Below are positions 22,999-33,194 of a DNA stretch of 49,371 nt, piece after piece (position 1 is the stretch's first letter; each line of letters starts with the position of its first letter). This stretch comes from Prevotella sp. (GTDB lineage Bacteria; Bacteroidota; Bacteroidia; Bacteroidales; Bacteroidaceae). The stretch spans positions 1 through 49,371 of the forward strand of contig JAFVGI010000064.1 in assembly GCA_017475005.1 (NCBI GenBank), read 5' to 3'. The notes beneath the pieces were generated by a model. That model was not told the DNA's origin. It saw only the letters and a program-made list of their open reading frames with translations, and made no database searches. A program made the translations under genes and the position numbers.

Positions 22999-23229
22999 TT
23001 AAAAAAGATTCTCTCCATTCTCATATAGGGGTTCTATAAAGAGTGATGAGTTATCTTGATGTTCATACATTTGCTCATGTTGTTTCTCTGTTTCCATAAG
23101 TGCACTATTATGTCCGTTGAGCGCTGCGAAAGGGGCAAACTGAGCTGCTCTGTTTCACATTGACATAGGAGTATGTTTCTTGGAAACATGGTGTGGAAGG
23201 TTGATGATTTCTTCGTAATTATCGTTCAT
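22999..23229 (-). pseudogene. Y-polymerase companion protein (LPHHVSKKH family) broken by an in-frame TGA
   Basis: The frame opens at ATG 23229, overlapping the polymerase stop (ATGA), and reads MNDNYEEIINLPHHVSKKH, then TPMSM. A TGA codon (codon 25, 23157-23155) follows, and the same frame continues as NRAAQFAPFAALNGHNSA to a TAA at 22999-23001. The pieces on both sides of the TGA belong to the small uncharacterised protein that commonly follows UmuC-like polymerases in Firmicutes and some gut Bacteroidetes, in which LPHHVSKKH, MSM and AAQFAPFAAL occur without a break. The simplest reading is a nonsense mutation. Readthrough or a sequencing error would also fit. Confidence 0.8.
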
Positions 23230-24746
23230 GCTTTGTGTCCTCCAATTTGATTGTTGCGTTCTTTTGCTGTCGCACCTTCCTCAAAATTCAACCCTCTTAA
23301 GATTGCATTTTTTCCAAAGCGTTTTTTGATTGAGATTTGTGTCTCTTGAATGCGGCGTTCTTTATCCAGTCGTTTCTTTTCTGCTTTTTCTTGTTTTCTT
23401 TTTTGTTCGTAGTCGGTAAATAAGTCTAGCTGTTTGATGCTCTCTTCTTTGGCAATGTTTTCTTCTCGTATTACGTTGTTAACGGTGATGTTGAGTCTGC
23501 GTATTAACAAATCTTTGTTAACGATTTCATCATATAATTTTGTTACGGCTTCTGTTATAAGTTGGGTTGAAGATGTAGGATGTAAGAGGTTTATACTGCC
23601 ATGAGCAGATTTCGGGACCATTTTTCCGTAATAGTTTGCCTTTATTTCTCCATGATATTTGGCTTGGATTGCTTCATTGGTAAGGTTTTCGGCATCATAT
23701 CCAACGTATATGATTACTTGGTCGGTAACGAGTCGTAGGGAAACAAGTTTTAAGGCCATACTATCGGCCATCTCCATAATAACAATCCGTGCTTTCTTAT
23801 TATTATAAGGTGAAGACAATACCTGTCCGTTGCTGAAAGAATTCCTTTCTGGCCTATATGCCTTTATCACGTCCATGGTGCATGGTTCCCATCCCCAGGC
23901 ATGATCTATCAGTAACTCCGCATTTACGCCAAAGAGATTATATAGTAAATCTTCGTTGTATTCCGACATAAGAGCAACCTTCCCCATAGTGTCAATACCA
24001 TATCGGCTCAGAGACTTTGCTATTCCGTGTCCCACACGCCAAAAGGCTGTTATGGGGCGATGGTTCCACAACTTTTGACGATATGTCATTTCATCTAGTT
24101 CGGCAATGCGCACTCCGTCTTTATTGAGCGGTGTCTTCTTTGCCATAATATCCATTGCCACTTTTGCCAAATATAGATTTGTGCCAATGCCTGCTGTAGC
24201 TGTTATGCCTGTCTGCTTGAGTACATCACGAATTATCTTGATAGCAAGTTCGTAGGCAGTCAGATTGTAGCTATCAAGGTAATTGGTAACATCTATAAAA
24301 ACTTCGTCAATGGAGTATACATGAATGTCTTCAGCAGCTATGTAATTCAGATAAATGTCATATATCTTCGAACTTACCTCTATATAATGTGCCATCCTAG
24401 GAGGGGCAGCGATATAATCTACGGCCCAATCAGGATGTGCCTTCAGTTCAATATCGGAAAAGGATTTGCCTGTCAGACGATGCGATGGAAGTGAGTCCTT
24501 TCGTTGGCAATTAATACTTTGCACACGTTGTATAACTTCAAAAAGACGTGCCCTGCCTTCAATACCATATTGTTTCAGTGATGGAGAAACAGCGAGGCAT
24601 ATGGTTTTCTCTGTTCTGCTGACGTCGGCAACTACAAGATTGGTGGTTAGAGGGTCAAGATTCCTTTCTACGCATTCAACAGATGCGTAGAAAGATTTTA
24701 AATCAATGGCTATATATGTGCGCTTTTTGTCCTTAACGGTTCTCAA
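23226..24746 (-). CDS. Y-family DNA polymerase (UmuC/DinB-like)
   Basis: 506 residues. Translesion polymerase with catalytic carboxylates in YIAIDLKSFYASVEC (Asp15) and YSIDEVFIDV (Asp147, Glu148). TAGIGTNLYLAKVAMD and the later HhH region (FWRVGHGIAKSLSRYGI) also fit. The wording of the N-terminus (DLKSFYASVECVERNLDPLTTNLVVAD) is that of the Firmicutes UvrX/YqjW branch, and the companion gene downstream points the same way, so transfer from that group is possible. The start is probably TTG at 24746: no ATG lies nearby, and the frame overlaps the upstream esterase by 14 bases, which suggests coupling. Confidence 0.92.
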   Translation of the reverse strand: MRTVKDKKRTYIAIDLKSFYASVECVERNLDPLTTNLVVADVSRTEKTICLAVSPSLKQYGIEGRARLFEVIQRVQSINCQRKDSLPSHRLTGKSFSDIELKAHPDWAVDYIAAPPRMAHYIEVSSKIYDIYLNYIAAEDIHVYSIDEVFIDVTNYLDSYNLTAYELAIKIIRDVLKQTGITATAGIGTNLYLAKVAMDIMAKKTPLNKDGVRIAELDEMTYRQKLWNHRPITAFWRVGHGIAKSLSRYGIDTMGKVALMSEYNEDLLYNLFGVNAELLIDHAWGWEPCTMDVIKAYRPERNSFSNGQVLSSPYNNKKARIVIMEMADSMALKLVSLRLVTDQVIIYVGYDAENLTNEAIQAKYHGEIKANYYGKMVPKSAHGSINLLHPTSSTQLITEAVTKLYDEIVNKDLLIRRLNITVNNVIREENIAKEESIKQLDLFTDYEQKRKQEKAEKKRLDKERRIQETQISIKKRFGKNAILRGLNFEEGATAKERNNQIGGHKA

Positions 24747-25614
24747 AATTTCTATTAGTACGTTTTAGCACATCTTCCAGGACACTAATCACCCATTTGG
24801 CATCGTGTGCACCATCGTTGACATACATAGAACAAGGGACGCCCTTTCCCCTAAAAGCTTTCATTAGGTCCATGTTGGCCTCAAGGGTAAAGTCCTTATC
24901 ACCAACTGCTATCTTCCAATCGGTTTTCTTCCATGCAGAGACTTCATCCTTTGTACCATTATTTATGCGTACTATAGGATTGTTGTTCTCTATTACTTGT
25001 TGTCTCCATGCTGCAGAAGGGTCGTTCTTCAGGAATTCCAAAGGCTGGCGCCTTAGGTATCCGCTGATATCATATACCATACAGAAACATTCAGGATGAT
25101 GTACGCCATATACTGTTGCAGCACCACCTCCCATAGAGAAACCACCAATGGCGCGTCCGCCTTTGTCAGATTTCACACGATATATCTTTTCTATGTATGG
25201 GATAAGCTCATTGAAGAAGTAATCCTCATATTTCCAGTCAGGTGAGCCGTTATTGTCTTTTTCTGCATTAAAATACATCATATTCTGGTGATTTCCTTCT
25301 GCGCAAACAATAACCATTTCATTGATGCTTCCATTGCTAATCAGGCTGTTTGCAACTTCGGAAATATGATATATCTTCTCCCAATCGGTATTTGAGCCAC
25401 CGCCACCATGCATCAGGTAAAGGACTGGATAGATTTTCTGTTTGTTCGTATCATAACTGCCAGGCAGGTAAATAGAATATTCACGTTCAGAGATACCATT
25501 CAACAGTTTGCAAGGCATTTTGAGAGTTTGCATCTTTCCTTGACTCTGTGCAATTGTCATCAATGGAAATAGCGCGACAAGAATAACTAATGCGATATAA
25601 AAAATTTTTTTCAT
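24733..25614 (-). CDS. Secreted CE1-like esterase (putative esterase family)
   Basis: 293 residues from ATG 25614 (MKKIFYIALVILVALFPLMTIAQ), which gives a clean signal peptide; the longer frame from 25644 does not. Alpha/beta-hydrolase of the esterase D/feruloyl-esterase group: YPVLYLMHGGGGSNTDW forms the oxyanion loop, GGFSMGGG (Ser160) is the nucleophile elbow and DGAHDAKWV (His270) supplies the histidine. Relatives remove acetyl or feruloyl groups from plant polysaccharides or hydrolyse siderophore esters. Its position among housekeeping genes gives no substrate. Confidence 0.87.
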   Translation of the reverse strand: MKKIFYIALVILVALFPLMTIAQSQGKMQTLKMPCKLLNGISEREYSIYLPGSYDTNKQKIYPVLYLMHGGGGSNTDWEKIYHISEVANSLISNGSINEMVIVCAEGNHQNMMYFNAEKDNNGSPDWKYEDYFFNELIPYIEKIYRVKSDKGGRAIGGFSMGGGAATVYGVHHPECFCMVYDISGYLRRQPLEFLKNDPSAAWRQQVIENNNPIVRINNGTKDEVSAWKKTDWKIAVGDKDFTLEANMDLMKAFRGKGVPCSMYVNDGAHDAKWVISVLEDVLKRTNRNFENR

Positions 25615-25673
25615 AGTGTATAAATAGATTTTGATTTGCTGCATAGTTAATGGGATTGTTTATAAATTTGAAT

Positions 25674-26204
25674 TCACTTTTCAAAATGTTGATAGTCTTT
25701 CAGTGTACGCCAGTCGCCTCCCCACTTAAAACCATGTTTTATGAAAAGCCGATATACAAGCCCGTTCTTTTTTATTTGTGGATTTTTGGAATATTTTCTT
25801 CCAGCCTCAGGCTTTACAATGCTTCCCTTTACGTATGGATTATAAAGAGGATTAATGTCTATGGCGAGTCCAAGGGCATGTTTGGAAAGGCGTTTCTTTG
25901 AGCCTGTCATAACACGATAGTTGTAGCATGATGTGTTATTTGCTGCCATACTCTTATCATCGTCACCATCATATTCGCTGGTAGGACGCATACGTTCAAT
26001 CCGATATTTTGCCTTATATAATTCGGCAAAAATCTCTTCCAAATCCTTCGCTATGTTTTTGTTGCATTCCAAAACGCCTATTGTGGGATTGCCATCTTTG
26101 TCATAGTGAGGAATCTGTAGAGTAACAATATCAGCCGCTTTCTGGGCTATGCTTGGTACAGACAGTACAACTAGTATTATTATGATGAGAAGTTTCTTTT
26201 TCAT
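25674..26204 (-). CDS. M15-family peptidase (VanY-like carboxypeptidase), secreted
   Basis: 176 residues with a signal peptide (MKKKLLIIIILVVLSVPSIAQ). The M15 zinc site is intact: SKHALGLAIDINP gives His109 and Asp116, and KDYQHFE near the end gives His173. Such enzymes trim peptidoglycan stem peptides or cleave L-Ala-D-Glu links. The start ATG shares one base with the TAA stop of the SNF2 gene (TAATG), so coupling is likely. Confidence 0.88.
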   Translation of the reverse strand: MKKKLLIIIILVVLSVPSIAQKAADIVTLQIPHYDKDGNPTIGVLECNKNIAKDLEEIFAELYKAKYRIERMRPTSEYDGDDDKSMAANNTSCYNYRVMTGSKKRLSKHALGLAIDINPLYNPYVKGSIVKPEAGRKYSKNPQIKKNGLVYRLFIKHGFKWGGDWRTLKDYQHFEK

Positions 26205-29200
26205 TAGATGTTTCCTCCTCCTACCATTTCCAGCAGTTCTTCTCCAGTGAGTCGATAACTCATATCTGTTGCTTTCAAGACATTATCCACCAACTTCTTC
26301 TTTCTAACATGGAGACGTTGTATTTTTTCCTCGATAGTTCCCTCAGAAATGAGGTGATAAACAGTAACTGCCTGCTTTTGTCCAATGCGGTGTGCACGAT
26401 CTGTTGCCTGTGCCTCAATGGCTGGGTTCCACCAAGGATCCATGTGTATAACATAGTTTGCCCGTGTAAGATTAAGTCCCAACCCACCGGCCTTGAGTGA
26501 AATGAGGAACACAGGGCATTCTCCATTTTGGAATCTTTCCACAAGTTGTTGACGTTCCTTTATAGGTGTTGAACCATCTATATATATATAATGTATATGG
26601 GCTTCGTCAAGATTCTTCTTTATTTGTGTGAGGTATGTAGTAAATTGTGAGAACACCAAAGAACTACCACCGCCTTCCATAATTGTTATTAGTAATTCTG
26701 TAAGTGCAACAATTTTAGATTTGCTGCAAGCGCAGAGGCGTAGTTTTGTGATTTCTGCTAAGGTGTTGAAGGAGACATTCTGATTTCCTGCATTGTTCCG
26801 CAGTTCCTCTTCAATGAGAGTTTGCGTCTTTTGGCGCATAACCTCATATTTGAGTTTTTCTTCCTCCGACAATGTGACATGTTGATATATCTCTTCCTTG
26901 TCTGGTAGTTCTTGCGCAACTTTGTCTTTTGTCCTACGCAGCATGAAAGGCTTTATCAGGTTGTCCAAATTTTCTTGTGCTACTTTGTCGTGAAGCTGTT
27001 CTATTGGCTGAATAAAACGTTTGTTGAAATTCTCAAAACTACCCAAAAGACCTGGATTGACAAATTGGAAGAGGTTCCACAACTCACCAAGATGGTTCTG
27101 CACTGGTGTACCTGTAAGCATTATGCGGTAGTCACTCTTCAACTTCATTGCAATAGCGGAGGTTTTCGCACCTCGATTCTTGATGATATGTGCTTCATCC
27201 AAACATATAGTCTTCCATTGCTTATTGATAACATCATCTTTTACACTCAGCAATAGCATATATGACATTACCACAATATCTCCAGCCCCTGCTTGTTTAA
27301 TTGCTTCAGTCCGATTGGTCTCGTAGTTGAGCATTATGACGTTGAGACTTGGAGCAAAACGTGCAAATTCAGTATTCCAGTTTGGTGTTACGGAGGCTGG
27401 TGCTATTACGAGAGCAGGTCCTTCTTTTGCTCTCGCAAGAAGCAAGGCTATCGTCTGTATTGTCTTACCTAAGCCCATATCATCGGCGAGAAGTGCTCCA
27501 GCTCCCCATTTGTTCAGTCGCATCATCCATTGGTATCCTTCTTTTTGATATGTACGTAGTGTAGCATGCAGGGTGGAAGGTATATGTGGGTGATATATGC
27601 TGGCTTTCCTTATACGCTGACGTATCTTTTGCAGTTCTTCATCACCTTCCAATTGCAGTTCTCCTTCGAGTATATCATTACTTAGAAGAGCGGCAGAGAA
27701 AGGTGACATCTGTAGTCGGGAATGGTGTCGTGATGCAATGGTAGCGAGTCTGTTAAGTTGTTGACGCAGTTTTTCCGATAATGTAAGGAATTCTCCATCG
27801 CTAAGGCGGATGTATCTTCCGTGACTCTGTGCTGAAAGTTCCAACAGCTGTGCCATAGAGATGACCTTATCTTGGTCAACGTTTATGCTGCCTTCGATGT
27901 CAAACCATCCGTTTTCATTGCGTCTGATGTTTCCATTCCAGATACTGTTGGTACTCTTGGTTTTTATTTTCAACGATATTCCTTCGGGCCATTCGCATAT
28001 TATGGTCTCTTGATGCTGTTGTGCATATTCCAATATGGGTAGAAGGTCATATATCCCAAGTGTCATGGATGTTTCTCCATATAGAGATGTTTTTTCAATG
28101 AAATCGTTGAAAATTTTAAGTTCACACTCCAAATCGCGATTTATGCGAGTACGATCTTCACCTATTCCATCGATTATGACCTGTTTCCCTCGTCCTGGTG
28201 TCAAGCGTACTTTCCCGCCTTCCATCGTGCGTATAAAAATCTCAATGGCGTAGCGTTGTCTCTCTTGCTTAAGAATCTGTATTACTAACTTAGTATCAGC
28301 ATCTCGTATTGGTAAAGTGGAACCACCTTCTAATAGGTCGCTATGAATCTCGAGTCTTGAACCGTCTGCAAAGCGTTGCATGCTGGCTTTTACAAGGAAG
28401 TTTTTCAGTTTTTCCTCCATTGACAAAGGGAAAATCTTTTCTATCAGGCGGTCATAATATTTTTTCTGCCTTTCGCCAATGCGTATAAAGTTTATCGATG
28501 TTCTACCTCTGTGACTGATAAAAATGCCTTGTTCTATGGCTTCGCGGGGTACATTGCTGTCAACAGTAAAACCATTTGGGGTACGTGTGACTCGCATATA
28601 TGGCATCTCTTCATTCACTTCTATGATGTAGTGTGGTGCATATCTCCCTCCATAGAGTGGGGTGCCATTTAAAACCTCTATCAAGACATCTTCTATCATC
28701 TTGTTTTGTCCGCTAAAGCGTTTCCCTGCTCCCCATTGTCCATTTTTCAGCATTGATTGCATGCGGGTCTCTACAGTTCTGACTCGTGTGCTTGTCATGA
28801 AGTATGCTTTCCGAGTAGGAGGTGTATAGTTGTCTTCAGAATCTTCTTTATGAGGCATATTCATCAGCAGGGCATTCTCCTTGAGGATGTTCCATTGTAT
28901 ATGAATGTCAGACAATTCAGTGACCTGTGTCTCGGCATCTGTCATACCGATATACTGGAACATCATTTTTGCCATTATGCGATCAATTCCTTTCTTGCTG
29001 GTGAGAAGGGTCATGAGATTCTTCTTTTGCTGCTTTTCGGAATTGGAGCCATACAGGATTCCAAATAAAACCTTTGCTGCACGTGTCAAGTTCTCCTCTT
29101 GCACCTTACTGATGCCCAATGCTTTCTTGCGTCCTTCTTCGCTAAAAGTGCGTTTAGCTATTGTAACAAAGTAGAAGTTGGCTATCTCCATTGGTAGGTA

Positions 29201-30007
29201 CGGTTTTGAGGTGGAATAGCCTTTATCTTTATTGTTTAGCGAGAGTGCTTTTTTAAAGTGTTCAAACCCTTTTTTGTCGTTGCCATGAAGGGCTTCGTAT
29301 ATGCCTGCTATGATGCGATGGTCTCTGTTTGAGGACAGAAGAAAATCTGGCGTCTTACCAAAAGCCAGGTAGCTATAGAGGTCCAGTGTGCATTGTAAAC
29401 TTTCCTTTTGTTGTGTTATTTCGGTATTTTGGTAACCTTTTATAAGGTTTTTCAAATGATAGATGTCTGTCAGTTCACCTGAAGAAAATAGAAATCTTAT
29501 GGTATTTTCGATGAGACCGAAGAAATTTGATTTATTGAAAAGTAGCAGTAGAGGGGCAAAACGATAATCCAGAACAGCAGGAACGAGGGTTGCGAGATTC
29601 TTGCTGATAGCAAAATCATCAATCTTCTCAATATTGACATGCTGATAGGAACTGCTTATAAACTCCCACAGCATTTTTTGTATGATTGTTGGCTGTAACT
29701 CTGCCCCAACAGCATTCAGCACTTCTACGGTCTCTTCTGGTTTCTTCTCCACGAGATATTGCATCACCTTGATGAGTATCTCAGATTTTACACAATGATC
29801 ATAGGAATCTGTGCGCCAGTTGAATGCGTATTCATCAATCAATCCTTGTGCGTATAGGGTTTTTGTGAGATGCTTCAGGTCAGTACACGGCCCTGTTGGC
29901 AGACTGTTCAGAATTGGTAAGATTCTGTTAGCCTGCGAGCCCTCAGTATCGTAAAGGGCAAAAATAGTGAGCAGTTGTAATTGCTGTTTGTTAAGTGCTG
30001 AAAGCAA
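26204..30007 (-). CDS. SNF2-family DNA-dependent ATPase/helicase
   Basis: 1267 residues. The last third is a full SNF2 motor: ADDMGLGKTIQT (Walker A), DEAH, LTGTPVQNHLGELW, MLRRTKDKV, GLGLNLTRANYVIHMDPWWNP and DRAHRIGQ. The first 750 or so residues are a long helical region without a motif that I know, followed by a region like the SNF2_N-associated domain of bacterial RapA/HepA-like proteins. The protein probably remodels DNA-protein complexes or RNA polymerase; the exact role is unknown. The frame begins at TTG 30007, overlapping sufE by 17 bases, and no nearby ATG offers a better start. Confidence 0.93.
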   Translation of the reverse strand: MLSALNKQQLQLLTIFALYDTEGSQANRILPILNSLPTGPCTDLKHLTKTLYAQGLIDEYAFNWRTDSYDHCVKSEILIKVMQYLVEKKPEETVEVLNAVGAELQPTIIQKMLWEFISSSYQHVNIEKIDDFAISKNLATLVPAVLDYRFAPLLLLFNKSNFFGLIENTIRFLFSSGELTDIYHLKNLIKGYQNTEITQQKESLQCTLDLYSYLAFGKTPDFLLSSNRDHRIIAGIYEALHGNDKKGFEHFKKALSLNNKDKGYSTSKPYLPMEIANFYFVTIAKRTFSEEGRKKALGISKVQEENLTRAAKVLFGILYGSNSEKQQKKNLMTLLTSKKGIDRIMAKMMFQYIGMTDAETQVTELSDIHIQWNILKENALLMNMPHKEDSEDNYTPPTRKAYFMTSTRVRTVETRMQSMLKNGQWGAGKRFSGQNKMIEDVLIEVLNGTPLYGGRYAPHYIIEVNEEMPYMRVTRTPNGFTVDSNVPREAIEQGIFISHRGRTSINFIRIGERQKKYYDRLIEKIFPLSMEEKLKNFLVKASMQRFADGSRLEIHSDLLEGGSTLPIRDADTKLVIQILKQERQRYAIEIFIRTMEGGKVRLTPGRGKQVIIDGIGEDRTRINRDLECELKIFNDFIEKTSLYGETSMTLGIYDLLPILEYAQQHQETIICEWPEGISLKIKTKSTNSIWNGNIRRNENGWFDIEGSINVDQDKVISMAQLLELSAQSHGRYIRLSDGEFLTLSEKLRQQLNRLATIASRHHSRLQMSPFSAALLSNDILEGELQLEGDEELQKIRQRIRKASIYHPHIPSTLHATLRTYQKEGYQWMMRLNKWGAGALLADDMGLGKTIQTIALLLARAKEGPALVIAPASVTPNWNTEFARFAPSLNVIMLNYETNRTEAIKQAGAGDIVVMSYMLLLSVKDDVINKQWKTICLDEAHIIKNRGAKTSAIAMKLKSDYRIMLTGTPVQNHLGELWNLFQFVNPGLLGSFENFNKRFIQPIEQLHDKVAQENLDNLIKPFMLRRTKDKVAQELPDKEEIYQHVTLSEEEKLKYEVMRQKTQTLIEEELRNNAGNQNVSFNTLAEITKLRLCACSKSKIVALTELLITIMEGGGSSLVFSQFTTYLTQIKKNLDEAHIHYIYIDGSTPIKERQQLVERFQNGECPVFLISLKAGGLGLNLTRANYVIHMDPWWNPAIEAQATDRAHRIGQKQAVTVYHLISEGTIEEKIQRLHVRKKKLVDNVLKATDMSYRLTGEELLEMVGGGNI

Positions 30008-30416
30008 GAGCGTATGCTTTAATACGTTTTACCATTGCGAGAAGTCCGTTGGAGCGCGTAGGAGAGAGGTGATCCTTTAGTCCGATAGCTTCAATAAAAT
30101 GGAAGTCTGAATTCAGAATTTCCTTTGCCGGTTGGTCGTTAATAACACGTATCAACAAGGTTATGATACCCTTTACTATCAAAGCATCACTGTCAGCTTG
30201 GAAATGTAATATCTTACCGTTTTCTCCATCAATAGTATCACATTGTATCCATACTCTGCTCTGACATCCTTCAATGATATTTTGCTCTGTTTTGTATTTC
30301 TCGTCCAGAGGTTCCTGTTCGCTGCCAAGGTCTATTAGTAACTGATATTTGTCCATCCAGTCATCAAGGGCGCTGAACTCTTCTATAATCTCTTCTTGTA
30401 TGTCGTTAATAGTCAT
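29991..30416 (-). CDS. sufE: Cysteine desulfuration protein SufE
   Basis: 141 residues. SufE takes sulfur from the SufS desulfurase and passes it to the SufBCD scaffold for Fe-S cluster assembly. The acceptor Cys51 is in EGCQSRVW, and the FHFIEAIGLKDHLSPTRSNGLLAM segment is typical of the family C-terminus. The gene overlaps the U32 gene by 11 bases and the SNF2 gene by 17. No other suf genes are in the window. nadA and miaB, both Fe-S enzymes, lie nearby. Confidence 0.94.
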   Translation of the reverse strand: MTINDIQEEIIEEFSALDDWMDKYQLLIDLGSEQEPLDEKYKTEQNIIEGCQSRVWIQCDTIDGENGKILHFQADSDALIVKGIITLLIRVINDQPAKEILNSDFHFIEAIGLKDHLSPTRSNGLLAMVKRIKAYALAFST

Positions 30417-31674
30417 TTTCTTTCTCTAGTATAAAAAGTTTGTCGTTAGGTCTTACCTTATCAGGAACAGCAATGCTAATTCTCTGTCCTTTTTTGGCGG
30501 TTTGAACGGGTTTAAGGTCATAGCGTATCTCCTTTACCTCGTCAATAAATAGTGCTCCTGTGGTAGGACCAGTAATGAGTATTTTGTCTCCAACATTGAT
30601 ATCATGTGCCTCAACCTGAAATTCCGCAACTCCTATCTTGGAGAAATATTTTATGGTCTTTGCAGCGTAAACTTTCTTCTCTGTAGCTTTTGAGCCATAT
30701 GCTTCATTCCATTCTCCCAAGGTCTGTCCCTGATAGTATCCGTCCCAGAAACCTCTGTTAAATACTCGTGCCAATCTCTCATCCCATTGGTCTTTGGCTA
30801 CTTCTGAGAAGTTCTTGCCTTTTGTTCCTGCTTCCTTGTCTGCTATAACGGCATTGATAGCCTCTCGATAGCACCTTACGACGGTATCGACATATTCAGG
30901 ACCTCGTGCTCTGCCCTCAATCTTGAATACCTCTACTCCAGCATCCAACATTCTGTCAATGAAGCGGATTGTTTTGAGGTCTTTTGGCGACATGATGTAT
31001 TTATTATCAACGAGGAGTTCATTTCCTGTTTCAGCATCCCTAACCTCGTAGCCTCGTCTGCATATCTGTACGCATTCCCCTCTGTTGGCACTTCTATTGG
31101 CGTTATGGAGTGAGAGATAACACTTGCCTGAAATCGCCATACACAAGGCTCCGTGACAGAACATCTCTATGCGGATAGGCTTTCCTGATGGACCACAGAT
31201 GCCCTCCTTCAAAGCCTGTTCGTGTATCTCCTTCACCTGCTCCATCTTCAGTTCTCTTGCCAGCACTACAACATCAGCAAACTGGGCATAGAAACGCAAG
31301 GCTTCGATATTCGAGATATTCAGCTGTGTGGAAAGGTGAACCTCCTGACCTACCTGACGACAATACATCATTACTGCTATGTCGGAAGCTATCACAGCAC
31401 TGATATTGGCTTCCTTTGCAGCATCGATGATTTCGTGCATTTGTGGGATATCTTCACCATATATGATGGTGTTTACGGTGAGGTAAGATTTTATGTTGTG
31501 TTCCTCGCACAACTGGGCTATCTCGCGCAAGTCATCAATGGTAAAGGCTGATGCGGAATGGGCACGCATATTCAACTTACCAATGCCGAAGTAGATGCTG
31601 TCTGCTCCGGCATTGATAGCTGCGGCCAAGGATTCCCTTGACCCTACTGGTGCCATTATTTCTAAATTTCCCAT
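30406..31674 (-). CDS. trhP: U32-family protein (TrhP/YegQ-like), probable tRNA hydroxylation factor
   Basis: 422 residues. The U32 signature ([25 protein letters not shown]) is near residue 245, and the conserved cysteines are in [19 protein letters not shown] and [13 protein letters not shown]. These four positions hold an iron-sulfur cluster in characterised relatives. YegQ/TrhP-type members make 5-hydroxyuridine at position 34 of tRNAs with prephenate as donor source; the older peptidase label is probably wrong for this branch. Assignment to TrhP rather than another U32 branch is by overall length and N-terminus ([25 protein letters not shown]). It overlaps cysS by 13 bases. Confidence 0.82.
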   Translation of the reverse strand: MGNLEIMAPVGSRESLAAAINAGADSIYFGIGKLNMRAHSASAFTIDDLREIAQLCEEHNIKSYLTVNTIIYGEDIPQMHEIIDAAKEANISAVIASDIAVMMYCRQVGQEVHLSTQLNISNIEALRFYAQFADVVVLARELKMEQVKEIHEQALKEGICGPSGKPIRIEMFCHGALCMAISGKCYLSLHNANRSANRGECVQICRRGYEVRDAETGNELLVDNKYIMSPKDLKTIRFIDRMLDAGVEVFKIEGRARGPEYVDTVVRCYREAINAVIADKEAGTKGKNFSEVAKDQWDERLARVFNRGFWDGYYQGQTLGEWNEAYGSKATEKKVYAAKTIKYFSKIGVAEFQVEAHDINVGDKILITGPTTGALFIDEVKEIRYDLKPVQTAKKGQRISIAVPDKVRPNDKLFILEKENDY

Positions 31675-33143
31675 ATTGCTCCGTCAGGAGTGTCTTTAAT
31701 TATAATTCCAGCCTCGTTGAGGTCGTCACGTATTTTGTCTGATGTAGCCCAGTCTTTGTCAGCCTTTGCCTTAGCACGAATGTCAAGCACCATCTGCATT
31801 ACCTTATCAAGGGCTTTGTTCTCACCACCATTGTCGTTAGTGTTGATGAGACCTAGGATGTCTTCTATCCATAGGTGCATTGTTTGCGAAAGTTTCTGTA
31901 GGTCGTCAGCGCTGATTTTGGCTTTTCTGTCAACCAACAGATTTACCTGATGGCAAGCCTCAAAGAGTTCGCTGATGACGATAGGTGTCTGCATATCGTC
32001 ATTCATAGCAGCATAGAGTTTGTTACTTAACTCTTTGACGAAGGCAGTAATCTCAGGGCTAGAGCCTTTTGCAGGCTGTATGCGTTTCAGATCCTTCAGC
32101 CCGTTCATCAGTCGAGCAAACCCCTTCTCCGCAGCTTCAAGGGCTTCAGAAGAGAAATCTACTGTTCCGCGATAGTGGGCAGAGAGGATGAAGAAACGTA
32201 TTGTCATTGGGCTGAATGGCTTTGTCAGCAATTCGTGCTCGCCCTTGAAGAATTGGTCGAGGGTGATGAAGTTGTTGTATGACTTACCCATCTTCTGTCC
32301 GTTGATGGTAATCATATTGTTGTGCATCCAGTAGTGCACTGCCTGGTGTCCCATAGAAGCCTGAGCCTGAGCTATTTCGCATTCGTGGTGTGGGAACACG
32401 AGGTCCATACCTCCACCATGAATGTCAAATTCATCGCCCAAATACTTCCTGCCCATAGCGGTACATTCGCAGTGCCAACCAGGGAATCCATCGCTCCAAG
32501 GAGAAGGCCATCTCATGATGTGTTCCGGCTGAGCCTTCTTCCACAGGGCAAAGTCGGCTTGGTTCTTCTTTTCTCCAACTCCGGCAAGGGTATCGCGAGA
32601 GGCATCCTTGATGTTCTCGAGGGTGCGACCAGATAGAATGCCGTACTTATAGTCTTTATTGTATTTCTCGATGTCAAAATATACTGAACCGTTGCTCACA
32701 TAAGCATAACCATTGTCCAGTATCTCTTTCACAAGCTGCTGCTGCTCAATGATATGGCCTGTTGCATGAGGCTCAATAGAAGGAGGCAGCACGTTCAACT
32801 TCTCCATAGCAGAGTTGAAGCGGCGAGTGTAATATTGCGCTATCTCCATAGGCTCTAACTGTTCCAGTCGCGCCTTCTTTGCAATCTTGTCTTCACCCTC
32901 GTCGGCATCGTGCTCCAGGTGGCCCACATCAGTGATGTTGCGCACATAGCGAACTTTATAGCCGAGATGCTGCAGGTATCTGAACAGTATGTCGAAGGTG
33001 ATAGCCGGACGAGCGTGTCCTAAGTGTGCATCACCATAAACCGTCGGTCCGCAAACATACATGCCTACATGTCCTGGGTTAATGGGCTTGAAGGCTTCTT
33101 TCTTATGGGTGAGGGTATTGTATATCAAAAATGTCTGTTCCAT
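31662..33143 (-). CDS. cysS: Cysteinyl-tRNA synthetase
   Basis: 493 residues. Class I synthetase: [21 protein letters not shown] carries the zinc Cys and the HIGH-type HLGH motif. [14 protein letters not shown] and [10 protein letters not shown] hold the other zinc ligands, and [11 protein letters not shown] is the KMSKS equivalent. The length is normal. Between it and nadA lie 47 bases made mostly of 7-bp repeats. Confidence 0.97.
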   Translation of the reverse strand: MEQTFLIYNTLTHKKEAFKPINPGHVGMYVCGPTVYGDAHLGHARPAITFDILFRYLQHLGYKVRYVRNITDVGHLEHDADEGEDKIAKKARLEQLEPMEIAQYYTRRFNSAMEKLNVLPPSIEPHATGHIIEQQQLVKEILDNGYAYVSNGSVYFDIEKYNKDYKYGILSGRTLENIKDASRDTLAGVGEKKNQADFALWKKAQPEHIMRWPSPWSDGFPGWHCECTAMGRKYLGDEFDIHGGGMDLVFPHHECEIAQAQASMGHQAVHYWMHNNMITINGQKMGKSYNNFITLDQFFKGEHELLTKPFSPMTIRFFILSAHYRGTVDFSSEALEAAEKGFARLMNGLKDLKRIQPAKGSSPEITAFVKELSNKLYAAMNDDMQTPIVISELFEACHQVNLLVDRKAKISADDLQKLSQTMHLWIEDILGLINTNDNGGENKALDKVMQMVLDIRAKAKADKDWATSDKIRDDLNEAGIIIKDTPDGAIWEI

Positions 33144-33159
33144 AAAAAATGATAATTAT

Positions 33160-33194
33160 GATTTATGCATTGTGCATTATGCATTATGAATTAA
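33160..33194. repeat. Period-7 array at the nadA/cysS junction, GCATTAT class
   Basis: Units GATTTAT, GCATTGT, GCATTAT, GCATTAT, GAATTAA. It includes the nadA stop codon. The minus-strand sequence at the DUF5107/GH35 junction (8825-8859) is nearly the same, so this class occurs at least twice and in both orientations relative to the genes. Confidence 0.85.
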
